Assembly: GCF_038738535.1 (NCBI RefSeq)
Contig: NZ_CP046128.1
Location: 682,001-746,000, forward strand
Direction of reading: 5' to 3'
Source: Bacillus pumilus
Lineage (GTDB): Bacteria; Bacillota; Bacilli; Bacillales; Bacillaceae
DNA: 64,000 bases
Every line of letters starts with the position of its first letter. The stretch's first letter is position 1. A program made the translations under genes and the position numbers. The notes under the pieces are model-generated. The model saw nothing but the letters and a program-made list of their open reading frames with translations. It searched no databases and was not told the DNA's origin. Shown one piece after another: positions 8,990 to 20,014 of the stretch.

Positions 8990-9005
8990 GATATGTTCCC
9001 ACAAA
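8990..9005 (-). repeat. Right copy of 16-bp inverted repeat
   Basis: Reverse complement reads TTTGTGGGAACATATC, 15 of 16 identical to 7000-7015. It starts 12 nt after the stop of the HNH-like gene. Confidence 0.5.
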
Positions 9006-9016
9006 CGTCAGTCAAT

Positions 9017-9034
9017 CTTGGATATATATCCAAG
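9017..9034. repeat. Perfect 18-bp palindrome
   Basis: CTTGGATATATATCCAAG is its own reverse complement. TATCCAAGAT within it also occurs at 7012-7021 beside the left boundary repeat. It could be a recombinase or regulator site; function unknown. Confidence 0.45.
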
Positions 9035-9150
9035 TAAGGGCCTCAATAAAAATGGGGTTTGAAACAATGAATTTGATAGCTATAAACTCAACTCAAGGCA
9101 TGTGTAGTGAGTGGCAAGTCTTGTGATTAATTAGTAATGTATTGAGAGAC

Positions 9151-9193
9151 ATCCCGATTTCGAGAAAAACATCGATATCGGGATATTTTTATT
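9151..9193 (+). terminator. Rho-independent terminator
   Basis: ATCCCGAT (9151-9158) pairs with ATCGGGAT (9177-9184), then a T-rich run. It probably ends transcription from the HNH-like gene. Between 9035 and 9150 I see no gene. Confidence 0.65.
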
Positions 9194-9232
9194 TTTGTAA
9201 CACTACTTGCATAAAAAACGGTTAACCTGAGG

Positions 9233-9495
9233 TTGAAAATCAATATTTCCCGTGCATTTGGTTATGAGAAGAGAGAATTGTTGATGAGGAAATCAGAAAA
9301 AAAGTTGAAAGGATATAACTATTGTTTATATCTTCTCCAGGTCCCGGAGGATATGTTGCCGAAGATAACTGGAGGTTTCAGTATAGTCCTCCCGACATTG
9401 AACGGAGTGGGCTTTCTGGAAAGCCGCGTCCCCTCAACTTTAAAAAAGTGTTGAAATGGAGTTTTGATTTTTACGTTTTTCAATATCCACATTGA
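9233..9495 (+). pseudogene. Frameshifted gene remnant
   Basis: The first frame (TTG 9233) reads MKINISRAFGYEKRELLM and onward to about 9330. The next frame, open from 9319, then gives ISSPGPGGYVAEDNWRFQYS and continues with GLSGKPRPLNFKKVLKW to TGA at 9493. The second half has strongly protein-like composition (Pro/Gly/aromatic, balanced charge) and ends just before a plus-strand terminator, so this looks like the C-terminal end of a real gene now decayed. I cannot name the family. Confidence 0.4.
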
Positions 9496-9555
9496 GGCTA
9501 AAAGGTATCTTTGTACTATTTTTATAATGTGATATATTCATGTGTATGTGTTCAT

Positions 9556-9576
9556 AAGCCCTACATGGCTTTTTTT
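9556..9576 (+). terminator. Terminator downstream of the 9233-9495 remnant
   Basis: AAGCC (9556-9560), loop CTACAT, GGCTT (9567-9571) then a T run. It is oriented for plus-strand transcription and supports a former plus-strand gene upstream. Confidence 0.5.
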
Positions 9577-9727
9577 ATTTGAATATATTTTTTATTAGTT
9601 TGCCAGATGCATTACCTGCTGCCCGTCGCATGACACGTTTTCCAGTAGTACCTTTTTGAACGGCGTTTACGTCTTCTCAAATTTTTGATATTTTATAAAG
9701 TGCTGATAGCATTTTGTTAATGTTCAT
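9575..9727 (-). pseudogene. 50-codon basic small protein with in-frame TGA
   Basis: On the minus strand a strong AAAGGAG site is spaced correctly ahead of ATG 9727. The frame reads MNINKMLSALYKISKI, a TGA (9677-9679), then EDVNAVQKGTTGKRVMRRAA, GNASGKLIKNIFK and TAA. Apart from the single stop it is a coherent small basic protein. It may be a pseudogene, a sequencing error or a readthrough case. I do not recognise the family. The rest of 9035-9846 holds only the elements listed. Confidence 0.45.
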
Positions 9728-9846
9728 TTTATGCTCCTTTTGCGTTGAATCCTTACTAAAGTATATAATGATAAAAATTACTGAAAGATTTTATAGAAGA
9801 AACATGCCCTTTAAGGCGCTATGTTATGAGAGGAATTGGATGAAAG

Positions 9847-10818
9847 ATGAGTAAAAATTTCTGGCGTGATTTACCACGGCCATTTTTTATATTAGCACCA
9901 ATGGAAGAAGTGACAGATGTTGTGTTTCGTCATGTTGTGAGTGAGGCGGCGAGACCTGATGTGTTTTTTACAGAGTTCACGAACAGCGAGAGCTATTGCC
10001 ATCCGGATGGGATTCAAAGTGTGAAAGGGCGTTTAACGTTTACAGAGGATGAGCAGCCAATTGTTGCTCATATTTGGGGAGACAAGCCTGAGAACTTTAG
10101 ACAAATGAGCATTGGAATGGCGGAGTTAGGATTTCAGGGGCTTGATATTAATATGGGCTGTCCTGTCCCGAATGTCACGCAAAACGGGAAGGGCAGTGGA
10201 TTGATTTTACGTCCAGACGTTGCGGCAGAGCTGATTCAGGCTGCAAAAGCTGGGGGGTTACCTGTCAGTGTGAAAACAAGACTTGGTTTTACAGAGGTCG
10301 ATGAATGGCGCGGGTGGCTCAGACACATATTGGAGCAAGACATTGTGAATTTATCAATCCATCTCCGCACAAGAAAAGAAATGAGCCAAGTGGATGCACA
10401 TTGGGAGCTCATTCCTGAGATAAAAAAACTTCGTGATGAAGTAGCACCTGATACTCTTTTGACCATCAATGGTGATATTCCTGATCGTCAAACGGGCTTA
10501 AAGCTCGCTGAGCAGTATGGAGTGGACGGAGTGATGATTGGGCGCGGGATTTTCCATAATCCATTTGCCTTTGAAAAAGAACAGAAGGAGCATACGAGTG
10601 ATGAGCTGCTAGGCCTTTTAAGATTGCATCTTGATCTTCATGATCAATATTCATCACTAGGCTTGCGTCCATTCAAGGCACTGCACCGTTTCTTTAAGAT
10701 TTATGTGAAAGGATTCAGAGGAGCGAGTTTCCTAAGAAATCAATTAATGAACACATCATCAACAGATGAAGTGCGTGCAATGCTGGATGAATTTGAAGCG
10801 AGAAATAAAGAACAATAA
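9847..10818 (+). CDS. tRNA-dihydrouridine synthase (YfjN-like)
   Basis: 323-aa FMN-dependent Dus enzyme that reduces uridine to dihydrouridine in tRNA. TIM-barrel features in order: [15 protein letters not shown] (residues 17-31), the [17 protein letters not shown] active-site loop containing the catalytic Cys (near residue 101), VKTRLGF, the [10 protein letters not shown] segment equivalent to the usual HxRTRxQ, INGDI and the phosphate-binding [13 protein letters not shown]. subtilis has several Dus enzymes; this resembles YfjN most. A terminator follows at about 10826-10854, so it is monocistronic. Confidence 0.9.
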   Translation: MSKNFWRDLPRPFFILAPMEEVTDVVFRHVVSEAARPDVFFTEFTNSESYCHPDGIQSVKGRLTFTEDEQPIVAHIWGDKPENFRQMSIGMAELGFQGLDINMGCPVPNVTQNGKGSGLILRPDVAAELIQAAKAGGLPVSVKTRLGFTEVDEWRGWLRHILEQDIVNLSIHLRTRKEMSQVDAHWELIPEIKKLRDEVAPDTLLTINGDIPDRQTGLKLAEQYGVDGVMIGRGIFHNPFAFEKEQKEHTSDELLGLLRLHLDLHDQYSSLGLRPFKALHRFFKIYVKGFRGASFLRNQLMNTSSTDEVRAMLDEFEARNKEQ

Positions 10819-10825
10819 CGATTGA

Positions 10826-10854
10826 AAAGAGGAGGAGAAGCCCTTCTCTTTTTT
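10826..10854 (+). terminator. Terminator after dus
   Basis: A purine-rich arm ending in GAGAA (10835-10839) pairs with TTCTC (10844-10848), followed by TTTTTTC. Confidence 0.6.
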
Positions 10855-10928
10855 CTATGAATAGGACTATTAAACTAGTCGTCTCAAATGGTAAGATAAG
10901 ATAGAAATAACAATTGGAGGTATTTTAT

Positions 10929-11381
10929 TTGAAATCATTTTGGGATAAAGACAGAGAAAGTGAAGAGACATTTAATAAAATCAATGAGAAAGGAATTGCA
11001 AAAGCGGAAAAGAAGCTAGGCGTCATCCTGCCTGATACATATAAGAAACTTATTCTTGAACAAAATGGCGGTTATACCTTGCATAATGCTTTTCCAACGG
11101 ACCAGCCGAATGGATGGGCAGAGGATCATGTGTCATTTGATCATTTAAGAGGAATTGCTAAAAATGAAGGCATTATGGATAGTGATTATTTAATAGAAGA
11201 ATGGGAATTGCCTGAGGGACTTGTGCTGATTTGTGGAGATGGTCATACGTGGATTGCATTGGATTACAGAGAAACAAAGGAGCATCCGCCCATTCATTAC
11301 TTTGATCTAGAATATGAGACGGATTTCAAATTAGCGGATTCGTTTGATGAACTGCTTGCTGGGCATTATACTGCTGAATAA
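10929..11381 (+). CDS. SMI1/KNR4 (SUKH) family protein
   Basis: 150-aa soluble protein of the SUKH superfamily, often immunity proteins against polymorphic toxins but also found alone. Family signs: the entry helix IAKAEKKLGVILPDTYKKLI, NGGYT, the central GIMDSDYLIEEWELPEGLVLI, and the diagnostic GDGHTWIALDYR near residues 100-112. TTG at 10929 is preferred because GGAGG (10916-10920) lies 8 nt upstream. No toxin gene is adjacent, so partner and role are unknown. Confidence 0.8.
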   Translation: MKSFWDKDRESEETFNKINEKGIAKAEKKLGVILPDTYKKLILEQNGGYTLHNAFPTDQPNGWAEDHVSFDHLRGIAKNEGIMDSDYLIEEWELPEGLVLICGDGHTWIALDYRETKEHPPIHYFDLEYETDFKLADSFDELLAGHYTAE

Positions 11382-11430
11382 CATTGAGCAGTCATCACTT
11401 ATTTCAGAAAAATATTTTGGTGTTTTTTGA

Positions 11431-11457
11431 GAGAGACAAAAGTGTCTCTCTTTTTTT
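11431..11457 (+). terminator. Terminator after SUKH gene
   Basis: GAGAGACA (11431-11438) / TGTCTCTC (11443-11450) with a 4-nt loop and seven T residues. Confidence 0.85.
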
Positions 11458-11512
11458 ATGAAGCAAAATGAATTATTTCACCACTTCACTCCAAAACTGT
11501 ACCTGTTATTTT

Positions 11513-12277
11513 TTAAGTCCTATTATTCAATTGGTTCCATTTCCACTCACTAAATTTTCTTACGATAATATCTACCACAATGTAAAATGGCAGAAAGCTT
11601 GAGTTGTCCACTTTGTTATACAAAGGAAACGGGGTGCTGCTTACATAGATGTTAAACATGGCATTTTGTGCAAGGAGGTTATTCCTCAATGTGGTCATGC
11701 TGATAAATTTGATATGTCTAGTTTTCACCAATTGAATGATTTCATCTAAATTCTTCGATTCGCCTGATAAAGAAATGATAAATAAAAGGTCATCCTCACC
11801 AAATTCAACGATTCCATCTGTTAAGTCTCGCTTACTTCGTAAAACTTGAGATTTCTTATGCAGTGACCATAACTGTCGTTGTACATCATTGGCCAAATCG
11901 AGCTGAGCTGTTCCTGTACCATAAATATAAATATACGTTGCGCGATCAATCAGTTGATTTAATTGATGAAAGTCCAGCTGCTCCATATATTTCCTTGTCT
12001 GCTGGATATCTTGATCGAGCAGCTTCATTAAATCTTGTGTTGTTTCTTCAGTATGATTATTCAATTTCACATAAGACTTTAAGTCACTGTAGCCGTCGAA
12101 GCCTATTTTCTTGGCAAGCCGATGGATGGATGAGATGGAAGTATGAGCATAATGAGCAAGATCCTGAATTTTCATTGTCTTCATTTCTTCAAGGTGATCG
12201 TGAATGGTTTTAATAATGTGCAGGTCATTCTTATTTAAATCTTCGAAGTATTCATTTACCAGCTTGTCCAATATCAT
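11513..12277 (-). CDS. RpiR/MurR-family transcriptional regulator
   Basis: 254-aa regulator with an N-terminal HTH_6 domain (residues about 1-75, IQDLAHYAHTSISSIHRLAKK recognition region) and a C-terminal sugar-isomerase SIS domain (IYGTGTAQLDLAND, LFIISLSGESKNLDEII) that binds phosphosugars. It is divergent from a PTS EIICB gene and a GH4 phospho-alpha-glucosidase gene, so it most likely senses the phosphorylated disaccharide and controls that operon. GGAGG lies upstream of ATG 12277. Confidence 0.85.
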   Translation of the reverse strand: MILDKLVNEYFEDLNKNDLHIIKTIHDHLEEMKTMKIQDLAHYAHTSISSIHRLAKKIGFDGYSDLKSYVKLNNHTEETTQDLMKLLDQDIQQTRKYMEQLDFHQLNQLIDRATYIYIYGTGTAQLDLANDVQRQLWSLHKKSQVLRSKRDLTDGIVEFGEDDLLFIISLSGESKNLDEIIQLVKTRHIKFISMTTLRNNLLAQNAMFNIYVSSTPFPLYNKVDNSSFLPFYIVVDIIVRKFSEWKWNQLNNRT

Positions 12278-12296
12278 GCGATGTGCCCTCCAACAT

Positions 12297-12327
12297 GAAA
12301 ATATTTTCTTCCTGTGAAAATATAATC
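12297..12327. promoter_or_regulatory. Candidate RpiR operator
   Basis: GAAAATATTTTC (12297-12308) is a perfect palindrome, followed by a related GAAAATATAATC at 12316-12327. It lies in the divergent control region between the RpiR regulator and the PTS gene. Assignment is inference. Confidence 0.4.
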
Positions 12328-12372
12328 TAATGTTACAACTTGATTTCTAAATACGTCAAACCTATTGGTTTT

Positions 12373-12386
12373 TGTAAGCGCTCCCT
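12373..12386 (+). promoter_or_regulatory. Candidate cre (CcpA) site
   Basis: TGTAAGCGCTCCCT matches the TGWAANCGNTNWCA consensus except at two 3' positions. It lies 40 nt ahead of the EIICB start, consistent with catabolite repression of an alternative sugar operon. Confidence 0.5.
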
Positions 12387-12425
12387 TTACAGTGGTCTTA
12401 TGGATCAAACAAAGGGGTGATGCTT

Positions 12426-15358
<2,933 letters not shown>

Positions 15359-15364
15359 CATGAG

Positions 15365-15411
15365 AATAAGCAATATGGGCGTTACATCGCTCATATGCTT
15401 ATTTGTTTTTT
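15365..15411 (+). terminator. Terminator after GH4 operon
   Basis: Long stem beginning AATAAG (15365) and closing with CTTATT (15398-15403), followed by TTGTTTTTT. Confidence 0.85.
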
Positions 15412-15472
15412 CAACCGATGTATTCCGCTTTTTTTGTGATGGCGACAAAGTGGTTTTCACTTGGTACTAAAA

Positions 15473-15496
15473 GACCCCCTCACCAAAAAGGGGGTC
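15473..15496 (-). terminator. Terminator of the 123-aa hypothetical gene
   Basis: GACCCCCT (15473-15480) / AGGGGGTC (15489-15496); on the minus strand the stem is followed by TTTTAG. Confidence 0.7.
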
Positions 15497-15505
15497 CCCA
15501 ATTCC

Positions 15506-15877
15506 TTACTCTGCACTCTCCTCAACCTCACGGCTATCTTCTGTTTCACCAATATAAATAGGGCCGTTTGCGTGGTCGAGTCGGATTGGCCATTCGTATG
15601 GAATTTGAAGTCGTTTAGCAATACCTCTCCAGAATTTTGTAGAATCATATTCGAATTCTTGGAAGTCTTTTAATAAGTCTTTGTAAGACGAGCCATCAAA
15701 TTGAATGAACATATCTTGAAGGCGCATGAACGCGACATGTCTCACTTCTAATGCTGCCGCAGCTTCCATTTCTTCTTCTGTTGCTTCACCAATGATTGTT
15801 CCTGCGGGCGGAAGCATGTCGTATACATTGAATTCCTCTTCTTCTTCGTGTGCTGCATTGTGCTGTTGATCTGACAT
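15506..15877 (-). CDS. Acidic hypothetical protein
   Basis: 123-aa very acidic soluble protein, not recognised. Begins MSDQQHNAAHEEEEEFNVYD, then an Ala/Glu-rich helix (GEATEEEMEAAAALEVRHV), and a conserved-looking C-terminal half with FQEFEYDSTKFWRGIAKRL and YEWPIRLDHANGPIYIGE. ATG 15877 is preferred to an upstream GTG (15886) because the AAGGAG site overlaps the latter. Single gene with its own terminator. Confidence 0.75.
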   Translation of the reverse strand: MSDQQHNAAHEEEEEFNVYDMLPPAGTIIGEATEEEMEAAAALEVRHVAFMRLQDMFIQFDGSSYKDLLKDFQEFEYDSTKFWRGIAKRLQIPYEWPIRLDHANGPIYIGETEDSREVEESAE

Positions 15878-16012
15878 TTTCTTCACTCCTTCTAGTTTTC
15901 ATCAAAATTTTATTCGTGCTTACCTTTATTATCGGAAGAAAATGCGAAATGTGGAATGAAAAAAGAAGCAGATCCACAACACTTGCTTTTTCTTCTTGAA
16001 TCTTTTATGATC

Positions 16013-16033
16013 AATTACAGATATAAAAGGTCT
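16013..16033 (+). promoter_or_regulatory. Candidate Rrf2 operator, copy 1
   Basis: A 21-nt element starting AATTACAGATAT and ending GTCT lies just upstream of the rrf2-type gene, ending in its TATAAT -10 (16033-16038). A 17/21 identical copy is found ahead of the next gene at 16509-16529. Confidence 0.5.
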
Positions 16034-16058
16034 ATAATAGATGGAAAGGAATGTTCCT

Positions 16059-16496
16059 ATGAAATATTCTAAAGCGACCAACTATGCACTTCATACGATG
16101 GTGTTTTTAACTCTTGCGCCGAAGGGGAAAGCAATTGGCGTTGAGCCTCTTGCTAAAATGCAAGATCTTTCACCCACCTATTTATCTAAAATTTTAACAA
16201 AGCTTGTAAAGGCAGGATTGATTGAATCAACACCTGGTGCAAAAGGTGGTTACGCCATTATGAACCAGAAGGAAGACATTTCGTTTTTAGACGTCATTCA
16301 GGCTGTAGAAGGGCAAACGAATTTGTTTCGCTGTTCTTTAGAGCATGATTCTTTCATGCCTCATGATGACTGTTTGATTGAACAGGTCATGCAGGATGTT
16401 GAAACAAAAATGCAGGAGACGTTAAGTCAAAAGCGGTTAGTTGATATTGCAAGCCAAATTGAGCAGACAGAAAAGAATCCATTTTTCAACATGTGA
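16059..16496 (+). CDS. Rrf2-family transcriptional regulator
   Basis: 145-aa winged-helix Rrf2 protein: MKYSKATNYALHTMVFL at the N-terminus, the recognition helix LSPTYLSKILTKLVKAG, and the beta wing STPGAKGGYAI. The C-terminal region holds two Cys (RCSLEH and DDCLIEQ) rather than the three-Cys cluster of Fe-S Rrf2 proteins, suggesting a thiol redox sensor as in HypR/YwnA-type members. The neighbouring flavoprotein with a CPFC active site fits such a role. ATG 16059 is preferred to 16041 because GGAAAGGA then serves as ribosome site. Confidence 0.85.
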   Translation: MKYSKATNYALHTMVFLTLAPKGKAIGVEPLAKMQDLSPTYLSKILTKLVKAGLIESTPGAKGGYAIMNQKEDISFLDVIQAVEGQTNLFRCSLEHDSFMPHDDCLIEQVMQDVETKMQETLSQKRLVDIASQIEQTEKNPFFNM

Positions 16497-16508
16497 TTTT
16501 TTTGAACT

Positions 16509-16529
16509 AATTATAGATATTAAGAGTCT
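16509..16529 (+). promoter_or_regulatory. Candidate Rrf2 operator, copy 2
   Basis: Second copy of the 21-nt element (AATTATAGATAT start, GTCT end), 32 nt ahead of the flavoprotein start codon. The recurrence at both genes suggests joint control by the Rrf2 regulator. Confidence 0.5.
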
Positions 16530-16560
16530 TTAAAATCTTTAATAAAAAGGAGAGATTTAC

Positions 16561-17475
16561 ATGTTATTAGATTGTGCCATTATCGGAGGCGGGCCAGCCG
16601 GATTAAGTGCAGCACTTGTTGTGGGGCGGGGCAGAAAACAGGTCATTGTATTCGATGACGAGATGCCAAGAAATCGAGTGACACAGGAATCACATGGATT
16701 TATTACAAACGATGGAATGACACCGTTTGAGATCAGACAAGCGGGAGAGGCAGATATTCAAAACTACCCTCATATTCAAATAAAGCGAAGCAGAATTGTT
16801 GAGATACAAAACAATGAGGACAACTTTACGTTACTGACACAAGAGGGAGAAAGATTCGAAGCGAAGAAAATCATATTGGCAACAGGACTTCAGGATATAC
16901 TGCCAGAGATTAAGGGAATTCATGACGTGTATGGAAAGACGTTGTTTAGCTGTCCTTTCTGCGATGGCTGGGAGCTAAAGGACAAGCCGCTTGCCCTAAT
17001 TGCTGAGAACCCACGCGCCTTGCATATGGCTAAACTTCTTTCCAATTGGACAAAGGATTTGATCGTGTTTACGAATGGACAGCAAGTGTTTGCTGAAGAG
17101 GAGCAGGCATTGCTATCAGCACATTTTATACAAGTCATTGATGTACCGATTATGTCAATTCATCATGAGAATGGACAAATGCACTCTCTTCACCTTTCGA
17201 ATGGGGAAACGGTGAAAAGAGAAGGCGGATTTGTCGCAAGTGAATTCAAGCAGTCAGCTCCATTTGCTGAAAAACTTGGCTGCCAAATGACGAAAAATGC
17301 GGGCATTGAAACAGATATTCTTGGACGTACAACCGTCAGCGGTGTCTTTGCATGCGGTGACAATTTAGGCGGCCCTGCTCAACTTGTACTTGCAGCAGCT
17401 GCTGGAAGCCAGGCAGGAATGGGCGTCATCCATGAACTTGTGCAAGAGGAATTTCAACAAAAAACATCTCTATGA
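16561..17475 (+). CDS. Thioredoxin reductase-like FAD/NAD(P) oxidoreductase, CPFC type
   Basis: 304-aa flavoprotein of the low-molecular-weight TrxB fold. The FAD motif GGGPAGLSAALVVGR is at residues 9-23, the redox-active pair is in FSCPFCDGWE (near residues 131-134), and the C-terminal FAD segment is ACGDNLGGPAQLVLAAAAGS. The CPFC pair differs from CATC of genuine thioredoxin reductase and recalls the disulfide oxidoreductases of the GliT/HlmI group and YumC-like proteins. The canonical second-nucleotide glycine motif of TrxB is weak (IAENPRALH), so NADPH use is uncertain. Likely redox detoxification under control of the upstream Rrf2 protein. Confidence 0.8.
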   Translation: MLLDCAIIGGGPAGLSAALVVGRGRKQVIVFDDEMPRNRVTQESHGFITNDGMTPFEIRQAGEADIQNYPHIQIKRSRIVEIQNNEDNFTLLTQEGERFEAKKIILATGLQDILPEIKGIHDVYGKTLFSCPFCDGWELKDKPLALIAENPRALHMAKLLSNWTKDLIVFTNGQQVFAEEEQALLSAHFIQVIDVPIMSIHHENGQMHSLHLSNGETVKREGGFVASEFKQSAPFAEKLGCQMTKNAGIETDILGRTTVSGVFACGDNLGGPAQLVLAAAAGSQAGMGVIHELVQEEFQQKTSL

Positions 17476-17486
17476 AAAGAGATGTT
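17459..17486 (-). terminator. Terminator of the 68-aa membrane protein gene
   Basis: AACATCTC (17463-17470) / GAGATGTT (17479-17486); on the minus strand it is followed by TTTTG. It overlaps the end of the converging flavoprotein gene. Confidence 0.6.
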
Positions 17487-17692
17487 CAGCGATGAGCGGT
17501 TTTCCGTTTTGCTAAGACGTGAGCAATCCATTCGAAAAGTGCGTAAATCACAAAGAAGATAAGAAGCCAGCTGCTGGCATCGACCCATATATTGGTGATA
17601 TGAATGATGTTCGCCTGATCAAGTCCAGTCTGTATCCACATGGTGATCAATGCTGTGAGGAACACTTGTAGAAACCATTTTGATTTTTTCAA
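17486..17692 (-). CDS. Small two-helix membrane protein
   Basis: 68-aa protein starting MKKSKWFLQVFLTALITMW with two predicted membrane helices (about residues 6-22 and 40-58) and a basic tail AKRKTAHR. TTG at 17692 is chosen because GGAGGTG lies 8-9 nt upstream; the longer upstream frame has no ribosome site. Not recognised beyond a generic small Bacillus membrane protein. Confidence 0.7.
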   Translation of the reverse strand: MKKSKWFLQVFLTALITMWIQTGLDQANIIHITNIWVDASSWLLIFFVIYALFEWIAHVLAKRKTAHR

Positions 17693-17805
17693 TTGGTCAC
17701 ACCTCCATCTCTTTCCATCATATAAGAAATGACAGTTTATTTCCAATTGTATTTCCATCAGTTTCAACGGTAAAATAATAAATAAAACCAATGGAAGGAC
17801 ATGAG

Positions 17806-18453
17806 ATGAACGATCAAACCAATAGTTTTTTAAAAAGTCATTTTTCTGATCTTGTCCTCACACCGTCCCTTTTTTATCAATGGCCTTTTGGGCTTCGCTT
17901 TGAAGTGGCAGATTGGTCATTAGGAGAAGAATCAGTTGTATTAGAAAAAGCAGGGGATCGTGCTTTGAAAATTGTCAGATATGCTTTTGATCCAGAAGAC
18001 GATATTCTGTTTGTCACGGATGTCTATACGCAGCATGAACATGAATTAACGAAGAAAAAGCTCCTAGTTTATCAGAAATATGTCCGCCAGCAAGTACGCA
18101 ATCGATTGCGTCACGAGCTTTTGACCTATGTACGACCAGAAATAGATGACCCACTGACATTGGAGAGATTTACACTGAAATGCCGGCTGCAAGATATTCG
18201 ATTGCGTCCACTTCTACAAGCCATGTGCCGAGAGGATTTCTATGCACCGAATCAAATCATGAAGGGGAAGCTTGATTATGAAATTTATCTCATCAATCTC
18301 TCGAAACAGATGATTTTCCACTTATATGATGATCGAGGCTGTGATCTCATAGCGTCAGATTCTGAGCGTCTTCGGCCAGTCTATGAGGGCTTACAGCACT
18401 GGCTATTAGACTATGATCGTGCTCAGATGGACCGGCTGTTTGCAGCGAAATAA
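17806..18453 (+). CDS. DUF3885-type protein
   Basis: 215-aa soluble protein. The C-terminal ~90 residues match the pattern I know for DUF3885: RLRPLLQAMCREDF, then IFHLYDDRGCDLIASD, and HWLLDYDRAQMDRLF at the end. The N-terminal half is a beta-rich segment (YQWPFGLRFEVADW). Function unknown. ATG 17806 is preferred to 17791 because GAAGGA then lies 6 nt upstream. Confidence 0.75.
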   Translation: MNDQTNSFLKSHFSDLVLTPSLFYQWPFGLRFEVADWSLGEESVVLEKAGDRALKIVRYAFDPEDDILFVTDVYTQHEHELTKKKLLVYQKYVRQQVRNRLRHELLTYVRPEIDDPLTLERFTLKCRLQDIRLRPLLQAMCREDFYAPNQIMKGKLDYEIYLINLSKQMIFHLYDDRGCDLIASDSERLRPVYEGLQHWLLDYDRAQMDRLFAAK

Positions 18454-18456
18454 GAA

Positions 18457-18481
18457 AACCGCACTTTTGACAAGTGCGGTT
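18457..18481. terminator. Bidirectional terminator
   Basis: AACCGCACTT (18457-18466) / AAGTGCGGTT (18472-18481) between two converging genes. Confidence 0.8.
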
Positions 18482-18486
18482 CTGTT

Positions 18487-19815
18487 TTATGCTTCTACTT
18501 TATTGAAGAACTGTGGTAAATATTCTTTGTGTGCTTCTAGCATTTCATCGAGGATGCTTTTTGCAATCGCATCTGATGGGACGAGCGGGTTGATCGTCAT
18601 TGCGACAAGGGCTGTGTTGTAATCGCCTGTCACGGCTGCTTCAGCGGCAACACGTTCAAAGGATTTAATTTGAGAAATGAGTCCTTTGACAGCGACTGGC
18701 ATTTCACCAACAGCGATTGGTTTAGGACCGTCTTTTGTGATGACGCAGTTGAGTTCAACGGCAGAATCATTTGGAATGTCACTGATGGCACCATTGTTGA
18801 TGGTGTTCACAGGCTGAATGTCATGCTTGTCGTTATAAATGGATGCAATCAAGTTACAAGCCGCATCACTGTAGTAAGCACCGCCTCGTTTTTCAAGCTG
18901 TGGCGGTTTGATATCAAGATCAGGATCTTTGTAAAGCTCGAACAGGTCATTTTCTAGTGCACGAACGACTTCTGCACGAGTTCCTTCATTCTCTGCTGCT
19001 TTCTTTTCTTCAGCCAGCATATCACTTGTTTTGTAGTAGTAGCGGTGATATGGACATGGAATGACGCCAAGCCCTTTTAAGAAATCTGCATTCCACGGAA
19101 TGGCTTGAATGTTGTTCATCGACATGCTGGAGTTTGGATCTGCCATGTCTTCGATGACTTGATCCATGATGCTTTTGCCATCTAAGAATACATTGAGTCC
19201 AAAGACCATATGGTTTAATCCAGCAAAGCTGACTTCGACTCTGCTTGCGTCTACATCAAGTCCTTTGGCGATTCCCATGCGAATACCGATTGGCACGTTG
19301 CATAAGCCAACGACTTTGCGATGGTTTGAATAGCGAAGAACGGCTTCTGTGACCATACCAGCTGGGTTGGTGAAATTCACAAGCCATGCGTCTGGGCACA
19401 GTTCTTCAATATCTTTGACAATATCAAGAATGACTGGAATGGTGCGAAGTCCTTTGAATAGACCTCCTGGACCATTCGTTTCTTGACCAATGACATCATA
19501 TTTTAAAGGAATGCGTTCATCCTTCATACGTGCTTCAAGAAGTCCGACACGGAATTGTGTTGTGACGAAATCAGCGCCCGCAAGCGCTTTCCGGCGATCT
19601 AATGTTAAATGAACCTCGATTGGAAGTCCTGCCTTTTTCACCATGCGTTTTGCAAGATTTCCGACGATTTCAAGCTTCTCTTTTCCCGCTTCAATATCGA
19701 CAAGCCAAAGCTCGCTAATCGGAAATTCATCGTATCGTTTAATAAATCCTTCTACAAGCTCTGGTGTATAGCTTGATCCTCCGCCAATTGTGACAACCTT
19801 TAATCCTTTTGCCAT
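18487..19815 (-). CDS. licH: GH4 6-phospho-beta-glucosidase LicH
   Basis: 442-aa NAD+/Mn2+-dependent GH4 enzyme that hydrolyses 6-phospho-beta-glucosides (e.g. phospho-cellobiose) in the cytoplasm. GGGSSYTPELVEGF near residues 11-24, GQETNGPGGLFKGLRTIPV, Cys172 in GLCNVPIG and His202 in AGLNHMVFG; the CNVP signature distinguishes it from the CDMP alpha-type at 14033. ATG 19815 has GGAGGTG upstream. In B. subtilis licH is part of licBCAH, but here no PTS genes accompany it; a divergent RpiR regulator does. Confidence 0.88.
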   Translation of the reverse strand: MAKGLKVVTIGGGSSYTPELVEGFIKRYDEFPISELWLVDIEAGKEKLEIVGNLAKRMVKKAGLPIEVHLTLDRRKALAGADFVTTQFRVGLLEARMKDERIPLKYDVIGQETNGPGGLFKGLRTIPVILDIVKDIEELCPDAWLVNFTNPAGMVTEAVLRYSNHRKVVGLCNVPIGIRMGIAKGLDVDASRVEVSFAGLNHMVFGLNVFLDGKSIMDQVIEDMADPNSSMSMNNIQAIPWNADFLKGLGVIPCPYHRYYYKTSDMLAEEKKAAENEGTRAEVVRALENDLFELYKDPDLDIKPPQLEKRGGAYYSDAACNLIASIYNDKHDIQPVNTINNGAISDIPNDSAVELNCVITKDGPKPIAVGEMPVAVKGLISQIKSFERVAAEAAVTGDYNTALVAMTINPLVPSDAIAKSILDEMLEAHKEYLPQFFNKVEA

Positions 19816-20014
19816 GTGCTGCACCTCCGAATAATGTAACGCGCAATGTTATAATAGAGAAAAGCCAATTCTTTTGTCTGTACATCTATAGCTTATCGTG
19901 AGAGCATCTAGTGCGTAAATGACTTCAGCGTCTTTAGGCAAGGGTGCCCTATTTAGAGATTTGTTACATAAAAGAAACACATTGTGACATGCTGTTGGAG
20001 AAAGGGGAAGTCAG

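Noticed and set aside
19577..19592. cre-like AAGCGCTT inside licH
   Set aside because: Three mismatches to the consensus and position deep inside the gene; not listed as a site.
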